This document shows positions 10,451-22,000 of a stretch of DNA of 64,000 nt, piece after piece; the stretch's first letter is position 1, and each line of letters starts with the position of its first letter. The position numbers were made by a program, and so were the translations under genes. The DNA is from Rugalucina vietnamica. Lineage: Eukaryota > Mollusca > Bivalvia > Lucinida > Lucinidae. Location: assembly GCA_964017185.1 (NCBI GenBank), contig OZ024880.1, forward strand, positions 36,112,329 to 36,176,328. Direction: 5' to 3'. Below the pieces are notes generated by a model. The model did not search any database and was not told the DNA's origin. It saw only the letters and a list, made by a program, of their open reading frames with translations.

Positions 10451-12289
10451 TTAGTTGTAACGAAATATCTTGATTGTATCGGAATCTTCACTCGAAACCA
10501 GGAATTTGCTACAGTCTCGATTGAATGAGATATGCAATGGTTTCTTTACGCCATTTGTTTCTGTAACGAATCTCCTCAGTACCTCACCCTCTTTGTTTAA
10601 CTGAATAACTTCGTTTGCCCGAGATGAGCAGATATAGATATTCCCGTCGTTGTCGATGTTCACTCCCAATGGTCCGAGGAGGTCCGTAAACGTAAAAATA
10701 ACTTCGTCATTCTCATCTATGGCGTACATCTTGTTTTCGTCTCGGCATGAAACGTACATGACATTTCTAAATTTGTCGAACGCCAAACCAAGTGGTGCTG
10801 CAAACGTCAGTTTCGATTGAGACACCGTCTTTCCGTCCATGTTTATCATTTCAAGCCTCGATCTTCCGCTGTTCGATAGGCCGGCAAACTCTTTGTCGTT
10901 AGTGATTACCAACGGACAGAGTGAGTAGTTGGTGGATATATACTTGATAAGATAGATACTATTCCCATCTATCTCCATCATGGCTATTCTGTTGTTGTTC
11001 AGGCTGACCGCAATTGTCATTCCCTCCATCTGGACCACGCTCCACGGCATCTCCTCGAAATGTTCTTCCCCAACCATCGTGAAGGAAGGGTCGAACAATT
11101 TCAGTTGGCGATTTTTCCGATCGATGATAACTACTCTCGAATCAGGAAGGAAGAGCGACCCTGTTATTCTCGGCTGTCGCAGATTGTGTTTCGTCTTAAC
11201 GTTTACTTCCATTTCGAACTTGATTTCTTTTTCTTTGTTTTCTGGCTCTGGTTTTGGTTTTGACTTCGGAGCAGGTTTCGGAGCTTCAAATGGTAGCTTT
11301 TCAATGTTTGCCTCTGTTAGGCTTAGCTTTACTGCAAAGCATCGTTCCATTTCCTTCAACGTTTCGTCAAACCGGGCTTCGAAGAAGTTGGCTTCAATGT
11401 CGACATCATTTGCCTGCTCGTGTAGGATAGCTACTTCTTTTTCCCGTGCTCTCAGTTCAACGGTGACTCTCTGAATAGCTACAAATATCTGGATTGGGGT
11501 CCCTGCATCACGTACATTTGTGAGTGTTTTTAATGCGTCTTTCATAGCTGATTCTATTTCATCACAATTTTCGTTGTGTTTCTTTACTTTCTGACTTTCT
11601 TCCTTTCTGATACGATTCGAATCTTCTTGAATATTTGCTTCGATATTGTCGAATAGTTCCATTACCTTTTCACGTTGCAGTTGCACCCACTTTTGCGCTT
11701 TATTGATATCCAGGGATTTCATTAGTTTCTTGTCGTGTGCCTTTAGTTCTTTGACATGCTTTAGCAGTACATCAATTTCTTGCCTCAACTTTGATACGCC
11801 GCCATTCACCTCCATGTCCTTTACCCTGTCCTCGATTGCGTCGAGAACAGTGCATGTCCTGTGTTTAACAATGGCACAGTTACTGCAGAAAATCGCATCA
11901 TCATCGATACAGTAATATTTTACCTTCTTATCAGGATGCACGACACACCTGTCAATTTCTCTCAGCATTTCTTCATTTTGTTCATTTACTTTATCAATAT
12001 CAGTTATATTGTGCTTCCGTAGCTGAGTGTTCTTATCATGAACATCGCGGCATTCCACACAAAGCTTTTCATTGCAGTCAAAACAAAAGCATACAGATTC
12101 AACAATTTTCGATTCTCTTCCACAAAAATCGCATGGTTTATTAACAGGTTGCGCTAAGTTCTTATTGTCGTTTTCTCTCTCCATTTGCGATACTTCTTTC
12201 TTCGCGGCAGGCTTTTTCTTTTTCTTCACAGTCGCTTTCGGTTTCGCGTCATTTGGTTTAGACACCTTTATAGTTCCTTTGGTAGACAT
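10451..12289 (-). CDS. TRIM-like B-box / coiled-coil / beta-propeller protein
   Basis: 612 residues in a single exon. The N-terminus is strongly basic (KPKATVKKKKKPAAKKE), possibly a nuclear-localisation signal. Two zinc B-boxes follow: box 1 (C53, C56, C69, C72, C77, C80, H84, H93) and box 2 (C115, H118, C127, C135, C138, H143, C146, the last Cys where His is usual). About residues 160-350 are charged and helical, as in a coiled coil. After a Pro/Lys/Glu linker, about 365-612 show repeated blade-like strands (SRVVIIDRKNRQLKLFD, GVNIDNDGNIYICS, NKMYAIDENDEVI) like the six-bladed propeller of NHL-type TRIMs. There is no RING domain, so intrinsic ubiquitin ligase activity is doubtful. Intronless TRIM genes of this layout are heavily expanded in bivalves and often linked to innate responses; that role is inferred. 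Confidence 0.85.
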   Translation of the reverse strand: MSTKGTIKVSKPNDAKPKATVKKKKKPAAKKEVSQMERENDNKNLAQPVNKPCDFCGRESKIVESVCFCFDCNEKLCVECRDVHDKNTQLRKHNITDIDKVNEQNEEMLREIDRCVVHPDKKVKYYCIDDDAIFCSNCAIVKHRTCTVLDAIEDRVKDMEVNGGVSKLRQEIDVLLKHVKELKAHDKKLMKSLDINKAQKWVQLQREKVMELFDNIEANIQEDSNRIRKEESQKVKKHNENCDEIESAMKDALKTLTNVRDAGTPIQIFVAIQRVTVELRAREKEVAILHEQANDVDIEANFFEARFDETLKEMERCFAVKLSLTEANIEKLPFEAPKPAPKSKPKPEPENKEKEIKFEMEVNVKTKHNLRQPRITGSLFLPDSRVVIIDRKNRQLKLFDPSFTMVGEEHFEEMPWSVVQMEGMTIAVSLNNNRIAMMEIDGNSIYLIKYISTNYSLCPLVITNDKEFAGLSNSGRSRLEMINMDGKTVSQSKLTFAAPLGLAFDKFRNVMYVSCRDENKMYAIDENDEVIFTFTDLLGPLGVNIDNDGNIYICSSRANEVIQLNKEGEVLRRFVTETNGVKKPLHISFNRDCSKFLVSSEDSDTIKIFRYN

Positions 12290-12947
12290 TAGCTTTTGAC
12301 GCTTTCTACATTATTGACTAACGCATAAAAAGCTTTTTAGCTGAATTTTTGTCGTTAGAACGTCCATGATGATAACGACTAAGAAGAGAACCTTGCGTTA
12401 GTGTTTATTATTTTAAATTAATTATAAGTGTGAAATAAACATGTTTAAAATTCCAGTTTAAAGCATGCTCTAAAATGTATCAGTTTCAATGTGACAATAG
12501 TTTATAGAGAATGCTCTGTAATCACTTTTCGTTTTCACTGCACATGAAAGGAGTATAATAATCATAATAAGCTAGCGTTAAAATACTGGTCACTGCGTTT
12601 TCATTTTTCGTAATTCGATATCGTAACCAAAAGTAATTCCATTTGCATAATTTATTTCAACGCCCCAATCAACATTACATTTTTCAGTCAGTTCGGGAAC
12701 GAAATTTACAACTAAGAAGTATTAAAATAAGAATAAGAAAATGAAGAAGCAGACATTATCATCGTATTATGAAAATGGGGGTCAAGAGCATCCTCCATTC
12801 GCCTAACAATAATGACAGATATTATTTGCAAAAGGTCATGCACGATCCTCCTGCATGACATCGGTGCTATAACACGAAATGTAATTACATGTACTATCAA
12901 GGGATGTTGTTTTCCAAGAAGCCAATAAATAATTATTGTATTTTCAG
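12290..12947. other. Non-coding: TRIM upstream region and decarboxylase intron
   Basis: No repeat or frame recognised. Probable TRIM promoter sequence on the right of 12289 and intron sequence ending in the acceptor ATTTTCAG at 12940-12947. No earlier decarboxylase exon was found between 5.6 and 12.9 kb by eye, so the upstream exons may lie outside the window. Confidence 0.4.
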
Positions 12948-13026
12948 GGCCAACTCTATGACTTGGAATCCTCACAAGATGATGGGCGCCCCTCTACAGT
13001 GTTCTGCTATCTTTCTGAGAGAAAAA
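12948..13026 (+). CDS. Decarboxylase exon with PLP-lysine
   Basis: 79 bp between acceptor TTTTCAG and donor GTGCGT. One base completes a split codon, then 26 codons. NPHK holds the Schiff-base lysine of group II decarboxylases. It ends in phase 0 and matches the next exon. Confidence 0.85.
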
Positions 13027-16000
13027 GTGCGTGGTTACTGTAACTTTACCATGAGATATTGTGTATATTTTTTTCGTGCAGGCATTTTAACATATACTCC
13101 TCCTAAAAAATCCGGTCACCTATTTATGTTGCAACCACTCAACAAATAAATGAAACTTCTTTTCCATTTTTATACCCCGCCACTTCAAAAAGTGCGGGGT
13201 ATTATGTTATACCCTCCGCAAAAAATTTGTGCTCGAGTGTCCGTCCGTCCGTCTGTCCGTCCGTCTGTCCGTCCGTCCGTCCGTCAGCGCTTCGTTTCCG
13301 TGCTCTAACTTGAGCATTTATTGACCATTTTTCTTCAAACTTTGTATAGGAGTTTATATCAGGAAGGAGTGGTTTGGGATTGAAGATGGGCAAATTTCGT
13401 CAAATAAGTACAGAGTTATAGCCCTTGATTTACTTTAAAATTTCGTTTCCGTGCTCTATCTTGAGCATTTATTGACCAATTTTCTTCAAACTTTGTATAG
13501 GAGTTCATATTAAGAAGGAGTGGTTTTGGATTATAGATGGGTAAATTTCGTCAAATAAGTACAGAGTTATGGCCCTTGATTTACGTTAAAATTTCGTTTC
13601 CGGGCTCTATCTTGAGCATTTATTGACCAATTTTCTTTAAACTTTGTATAGGAGCTAATATTAAGAAGGAGTGGTTTGGGATTGAAGATGGGTAAATTTT
13701 GTTGAATACGTACAGAGTTATGGCCCTTGACTTATATTAAAATTTCGTTTCCGGCCTATATCTTGGGCATTTATAGACCAATTTTCTTCAAACTTTGTAT
13801 AGGAGTTCATATTAGGAAGGAGTGGTTTGGGATTGAAGATGGGAAAATTTCGTCAAATAAGTACAGAGTTATTGCCCTTGATTTACGTTAAAATTTCATT
13901 TTCGGGCTCTATCTGGAGCATTTATTGACCAATTTTCTTCAAATTATGTATAGGAGTTCATATCAGGAAGGAGTGGTTTGGGATTGAAGATGGGTAATTT
14001 TCGTCAAATAAATACAGAGTAATGGCCCTTGATTTATGTTACAATATTGTCTTGAGCATCTGTAGACCAATTTACTTCAGACTTTGTTAAGGAGTTCATA
14101 TCTGGAAGATGGGGTTTGGTATTGTAGATTGATGTCGTCAAGATATTATGTGCATTTGTACTAAATTAAATTTGCATGGCGGGGTATCATGCATGCCTGC
14201 AGCGCTTTTATTGTCAATTTGAAAGTACTTGACAAAATCAATTATTTTAACAGCCTTTTTGCATGCAGTGTATGTATATTGCGCATGCTCAGTTTTAAAC
14301 GCATAAAAAAGTGTAATATGGTAGTTAGGGTACAAATGGGTGGGGTAACTGGAAGGGCAGTCCAGTCTAATGACTCGCCCATGTTTGCTTCCTCTGGATA
14401 CAAATGCAACGTAGATGCCGCCGTGGTATATGGGTAAAGCTTCCCTCTTTGTATTTTGGATCAAGGGTTCGAACCAGGGCTTTTACAGCGTTCCGGGTAA
14501 AGATTCAGCATGTCCTACATATGTATGACACAATCTGTTAGTAGGACGTAAATGCCTGCCACAGCAATATTATTTTTCAATTTTGTGTTGGAAATAGAGT
14601 AATAAATGGCCTGAGCATATCAAGTAAATTTTTACAAAATAAAACAAGCTTTACAAATCGCTCAACTTTGGATGACCGGATTTTTTAGGAGGAGTATATA
14701 GTAATGTCATATTTTATTACTTCAGCCACTATGATAATTAGCTACAAATTTCAAATGCTAATGAAAAACTAATGTATCTGTTCGGTAAAACATTTATTTG
14801 ATAGAGAAATGCTCAGTTTTGAGTATTTTTTCCATGCTTGTAGGGTTTACTGGCTAGTGCCAACCAACTCGGGGCGGACTACCTCTTCCAGAAGGACAAG
14901 CTGTATGATACGCAGTACGATACTGGGGACAAGGCGATACAGTGTGGCCGACATAATGACATCTTTAAACTCTGGTTGATGTGGAGGTCAAAGGGAGATA
15001 TAGGCTTCGAGAGACAGATTGATAATAACTTCTTCCTGGCTAAGTATGTTCCCTTTGAGAGACAGATTGATAATAACTTCTTCCTGGCTAAGTATGTTCC
15101 TGATTCGCATTGCAGAGAGTTCTTTTAAAGACTTTAACGTTAATGATGGTAATGATAATTATTATTTTACTGCCGATCTTGTATGGGTTATAGATGAACC
15201 CATTTGAAAAAAAAAACAACAAACACATGATTGTCGAGAAAAATTACCTTGGTCACACATAAATGCAAACCGCCATTTTCGTCAAACGGCATTTGATCCT
15301 TCCTCACACTTTCTTGATGCATGTAGTCTCCTAAAGATGGTTGGTTGATTTGGGTCTAACGTCCCACCAACAGCTCATGTTATATGGAAACTCGGTTTTA
15401 AAGTCTCATCTCATCTTTTTGAACTTGATGATGTTTACTTTTTGCATTCTCATCGCTGAAAGCTGACGTGTAAACTAACAGTTTGATGATGAATGGTGCT
15501 TCAAAAATTGAAAGTAGTTCAACAGAACGAACGCGCGTGAATTTTGTTTTTAAAATCCACCGCCAGGTCCACTTATATACCCGCTTCTGTCTTACAGACT
15601 GGGTAACTGCCATCCGTTGTTTAAAAGGCGAGTGTCGTTACCACTGCGCCAGATAAGAGTAGTCCGTTTCCAGTGTGTATAAAATCACTTTTGAATGTAA
15701 TTTGTTTGAAAGGAGCTTACCAGCTTTATTGCACAAAAATGACGGTTGCAAATTTTAAAATGGGGAGCGCGGTGGCGTGTTGGTAGGGCACAGGACACTG
15801 CATCGAAGGGTAATGAGTCCAAGCCTGCCCTTAACTGGGAAAAGTAGATTAAAACATACTTTCGTAATAAATGTTTTTGCTACTGTACTTAAAAAAGCTA
15901 TCTAGTGGAGAAACTAAAACGACGACCGGACTTCAAACTAGTTCTGGAACAGGTAAAGCAAACTGTAGTACAGGGTGTCCCAAAAAAACGTAGCCGCTAC

Positions 16001-19000
16001 AATATAAACTTTCTAATTATTTCATTTTTACAGATAACTCAATCAAACTTTACAGGAGTATGCTTCAAAACAACGTCTTTAGATACATATAAATTGCAAT
16101 TATGTACTAAGCCTAATATCCAAACTGACCACCATTATTGTACATGGCCACTTTTGGAGTAACGAAAATTTTACACAACACATTTGATGGTCGTTCACTC
16201 CCAATTTGGGAATAAAATTTCAATTTTTCACCACATTTTGTCAAGTTTTTAATACACACTTTTATTTTCTGATAATTATCAGTACTTCATCCTCTTAATA
16301 ACCTTTTTTAGGGATAATAAAGGCTTGAAAATGCTTCGATATTGCATTTTGTTGATGCTTTTCATTTCCATGAATGCGAGTTCCAGCTGTTAACAGGAAG
16401 TGACATCACAAATTCGTTATGACGTCACTTGCTAATGAAGCACCAGCTAGCAAACTGGATGTCATATTTTGAATCAAGTATAATAGCATTACCACTGTGT
16501 AAAATATCTTGCTTATATCTGTTTTATTTACAAAGTTTTGCTCTTTTTGTAGCGGCTACGTTTTTTGGGACACCCATGCATCACGAAAACTTGCCTATGC
16601 TATATACAGGGATTTTTTCAGAAGCAAAAATTGAAAATTTCATTGGAAAATCATTGATATTTTTAATATTTTAGCTCAAAACATTGATTGTGGGTACACG
16701 TTAGAACTCCTCGCCGAGGCGGTTCTAACGAGTACCCACAATCTATGTTTTGGATTAAAAATAAGAAAATTAGGTATACCCTTGCAAACCCCATTTTTCT
16801 CTATGAAAGTGGGGTTCAAGGGGGTATACTTTTCATGGACATGTTTTCCTGATGGTATGTCGTCTACTGTTGTTGTAGATAATAGTGCTTGTTGAAAATC
16901 GTTGTTGGAAATCAATGTTCGGAAGACCGTGACAAGAGACATGGTGGAACTGTTATGATATTGTACATGTAATGAACTTTATTTGTATGTTGCTTTGGCT
17001 GAAAAGAGTACTAAAATGCATTTTGCGTTGTTGTTTTTTGTTTGTATTGATTTTTGTTTGTTTCTTTTGTTTTTGCTTTTGTTTAGGTCAAGTTGTCAGT
17101 AAAACACACGTATAGCCATGTGATTTGAGGTGCGGTCGTTGCTAATGAATGAATTTAAGAAATTCCTCAAAATATTACAAAACAAACTCTTGCACATATA
17201 AAGCTACAGATAAAAGAAAGACAGAGCCCATCACTAAATTAGTATTTCTAGGTCAGGTCAGTTTAACTGCTACTGTAACATGTAATCAGTACTACCTGTT
17301 GTCATGCGGTGCAGATGGGGCTCGTTAGCCTTGGAAGGCAACTCATCTAAGAGTTAAGCTAGTTCTCTACACAAAAATCTAGCTGGGCAGGGGGAACTCA
17401 TTAGTCTTGGTTGACAGTCCTCCTAGGAGTTTACAGGTCTCTAAACAAAACCTAAGGAAGGGTAGATGGAGCTCTTCAGCTGTGGCCAGCAATTCATCTA
17501 GGAGAAGGAAACTCCAAAATCAAACCTGTGTGTCTGGATATGCCTAGTCCAGATATGCAAAGACTGTTTCGGTAGATGGAGCGGAAGAAAACCTGATTCA
17601 ACGGTTCAGAAAGCGATACAGCAACATGTTGTGGAACATGCAGAGCGTGACAAGGCACTAAAGATGTTACGGTCATCCACTGCATCCAAACCCAACTCCA
17701 GACGTCTTGACCTGTGTCTTGCCTCTGGGCGCAGCTGGGCGAGGACTAGAGAGTGAGGTTGACGTTGCGCACCTCTTCCTCACTATAATCCAATTTCATA
17801 GCGCATGTCATCTTATTTTTCAACACACAAGCACTTGCATACACAACAATTTCATCACACTTGCACCCACATACCTACAAAGTCCTGTGGCGATGGGCGA
17901 GTGGCGAAGCAGCAGGTGTATGACACACTGGGAGCTGTAGTTGCAGACCTGCACACAGGCGGCTCAGTTCTAATGGTCGCTTTCTGTGAGGAGAAGCAGT
18001 AAGCAGAATTCGGCAGTCGGCTGAGCGACTGAGCAGACCTATTTAGGACCGCACTGCTCACCCCGTAGCATGGGGAAGGGGCTAGAAAAGGTGCCCTAAA
18101 CAATTGCCTGCTTCAAACCCCCTGGCTGGTTAACCGCGATCAGCGGGGATCCCCTTAAGCGGTCGAAATACAAAGAAAAAAGCTAGAGTAATTCTTTTAT
18201 GGATTGGCGCATGGAATGTACTTTAACTTTAATGGACAATGGACTTTAATGGACAATGCTGGGTCAGATAGACCACAGCGTAGAACGGCCCTTGTGGGCA
18301 GAGAACTTGGGAGGTATGATATACAGATAGCTGCATTGAGTGAGACTCGGTTCGCAGATGTTGGGGAGATCAAAGAAGTTGGTGCTGGATACACCTTCTT
18401 CTGGAGTGGACGCAAAAGTGAAGAGAGGCGTGAAGCAGGAGTTGGCTTTGCCATCAAAACAGAACTTGTTGGTAAGCTGTCAGGATTGCCAAAAGGCATT
18501 AATGACCGTCTAATGACATTGAGACTTCCTCTGTCAGGCAATAAACATGCAACTATTGTCAGTGCTTATGCACCCACAATGACCAATCCAAATGAGGTCA
18601 AGGACAAGTTCTATGATGACCTAGACAATGTTATTTCTGCAACACCCCGCACAGACAAGCTTATCCTTCTTGGCGACTTTAATGCCAGAGTGGGTACAGA
18701 CAACCAGACCTGGGAAGGAGTTATAGGTCCAGAAGGGGTTGGAAAGTGCAACAGCAATGGTGTCTTGCTTCTCAGGAAGTGTGCTGAACATGACCTTCTA
18801 ATCACCAACACAGTCTTCCGTCTACCTAATAGGAACAAAACATCCTGGATGCATCCCCGTTCCAAACACTGGCATCTCATAGACTATGTCATAGTGCGGA
18901 GAACAGACAGGCAGGATGTTAAAGTGACAAAGACTATGTGTGGTGCAGACTGCTGGACAGATCATAGACTGGTTGTCAGCAAACTCAACCTAAGAATACA

Positions 19001-22000
19001 GCCTGCGAGGCGACCTCAAGGCAAGAAAGCTCCTAAGAGACTGGATGTCTCAAAGCTGAACAATGACAGCATGAGACAAGATTTCTTAACAGACATTTGC
19101 GACCAACTGGATGCAATGAATCTCAGTTCAGAGGACCCCGAAGAAAATTGGACAGTTTTCCATAAAACAGTTCTTTCTTCAGCTGCAAGCACCTTAGGCC
19201 ATCCATCTCGCAAACATCAAGACTGGTTTGATGAGAATGATGACGAAATTCAGAGGCTTCTTGAAGAAAAGCACCGATTGCACAAGGCACATCAAGATGA
19301 TACTAGCTCAGTATCAAAGAAAGCAGCCTACAGCAACATTTGTAAGACAGTCCAGACCAAGCTTAGGGACACGCAAGATTCCTGGCTGAGGAAGAAAACA
19401 GAAGAAATTCAGTCTTTTGCGGATAGAAAGGACATGAAGAAATTTCATGATGCACTGAAAACCATTTATGGTCCAAAGAGTTCTGGAGCCACCACATTGC
19501 TCAGTGCAGATGGAAACACTCTTCTCACAGATAAAGAAGCTATCTTGGAAAGGTGGGCAGAACACTTCAATAGTGTGCTTAATCGACCATCAAGCATCAA
19601 TGAGGATGCAATCGACAGACTTCCACAGATAGAGTGCAATGTTCTGTCAGATGAATTTCCTACCGTTACGGAAACAAGAAAAGCAGTTCAACAACTATCA
19701 TCTGGCAAAGCCCCAGGTGCAGATGCAATTCCTGCCGAAGTTTACAAGGCTGGAGGTATACCCATGGCAGAGAAACTGACAGAGTTGTTTCACTGTATGT
19801 GGAGAAAGGAGGCTATCCCACAAGAATTTAAGGATGCATCCATAATCCACCTATACAAGCGGAAAGGAAATCCTCAAGTCTGTGACAATCACAGAGGCAT
19901 CTCCCTCCTATCAATTGCTGGGAAGATACTTGCAAAAATTCTGTTGAATCGTCTGAATGTTCATCTTGATCAGACGGGACTTATCCCAGAAAGTCAATGT
20001 GGATTCAGAAAAGACAGAGGGACAATAGACATGATATTCATAGCAAGACAGCTTCAGGAGAAATGCCAAGAACAGAATGTAGATCTTTACATGACGTTTG
20101 TTGACCTCACCAAAGCTTTTGACACTGTTAGTCGTGATGGACTCTGGAAAATCATGGCCAAGTTTGGCTGTTCACCCAGATTCATAGCAATGGTGCGGCA
20201 GTTTCATGATGGCATGCAGGCACGTGTGCAAAATGATGGAGAGTTCTCTGAACCATTTGAAGTAACAAATGGGGTCAAACAAGGCTGTGTTCTGGCACCA
20301 ACACTGTTCAGCATGATGTTTTCTGCCATGCTTATGGATGCTTTTCAGGACAGTGACACTGGTTTTCCAATCAGGTACCGTTTTGATGGCAACATATTCA
20401 ACCTCAGAAGGTTGCAAGCCAAAACTAAGGTCCAGACTGATGTGCTAGATGAGCTCCTCTATGCAGATGATATGGATAAGAATGCCAGCACAGAGGCAAA
20501 AATGCAAAGAGCCATGGATCAAGTCTCACAGTCATGTGATAACTATGATATCACAATCAGCACAAAAAAGACAGAGGTTGTACACCAACCAGCGCCCGGA
20601 AAGCCATATAATGAACCAACCATCACTGTGAATGGGCAAAAACTGAAAGTTGTTGACAAGTTCACCTACCTGGGAAGCACTCTCTCCAGAGCAGTGCATA
20701 TTGATGATGAGATCACTGCCAGAATTGCAAAGGCTAGTGTGGCATTCGGACGACTCCGTGCAAATGTCTGGGAGCGAAATGGAATCAAGCTTGACACCAA
20801 GCTGAAAGTCTACAAGGCTGTGGTACTGCCAACCCTCTTGTATGCATGTGAGACCTGGACAGTATACCAACGCCATGCAAAGAGACTTAACCATTTCCAC
20901 TTAAGCTGTTTGAGAAAGTTGTTAAAAATCAAGTGGCAGGACAAGATTCCAGACACAGAGGTCCTGACGAAAGCAGGGATGCAAAGCATGCATACAGTCT
21001 TAAAGCTAGCACAGCTAAGATGGACTGGCCATGTTATAAGAATGCCTGATGCGCGACTTCCAAAGAAAGTTTTCTATGGAGAACTACAGGAGGGAAAGCG
21101 CTCTCAAGGTGGCCAGAAGAAACGCTACAAAGACACCCTCAAAGCCTCTCTGAAGGATTTCGAAATACCAATGGGGTCCTGGGAACAGACTGCACAGGAG
21201 CGATCAAAGTGGCGAGGTCTCATCAACAAAGGAGCAGCTCTTTATGAAAAGAAGAGAATCTGTGAAGCTGAAAGAAAGCGAAGAGAGCGCAAAGCCAAAA
21301 CAAATGTGCCACCATCAGACTCTATGACATTGACTTGCTCTACTTGCAACCGACAGTTTAGAGCCAGAATTGGCCTAGTCAGCCATCAAAGAACTCACCG
21401 ACACACATCAGCACTATTCAAGAAATAATGATGGTCTTTCTCATTAGTGAGAGACGAACTATCAGTATTTAAAGTAAGTTTCCTAGTATCTGATAATGTT
21501 TTTTTTCCAGATCTGTTTAATCTGCATCTGTTTAAATGAAATCTTTTCTGGGCACAATTAAGCATTTAGTTTGTCGCAAAATGCGCAGCACAAGTTTTGA
21601 AAATCGGTTGACAAATAAAAAAGTTCTGACCCAAAACATTTTTGAGTAGGGATTTTCTGCACAAAAATCTCATGAAAGGGAGGTTAATGTTTTCCTGCAA
21701 AACTTCCTGGTATTTCATTATGATTGCTCAAAATCATTATAAAGTGACACAGATCACTTACATGAGACAAAATCTTCATGATCAAGTAATAATTTTCGAA
21801 AATTACCCATTTTCATGATCATGGATTATCTCCCATGCCAATGCAAAATCCTTATTCAAAATGCATGTTGGCCATTAAAACTTTATCTGCTGGCCGATTT
21901 TCATTTTTACAGGTCCTATTAGGACAAACTAATATCAAGATTTTGATATAAAAATAAATTTCCTGTCTTCCTCAAAACAAAATTTTCTGCGAAAAACCGA

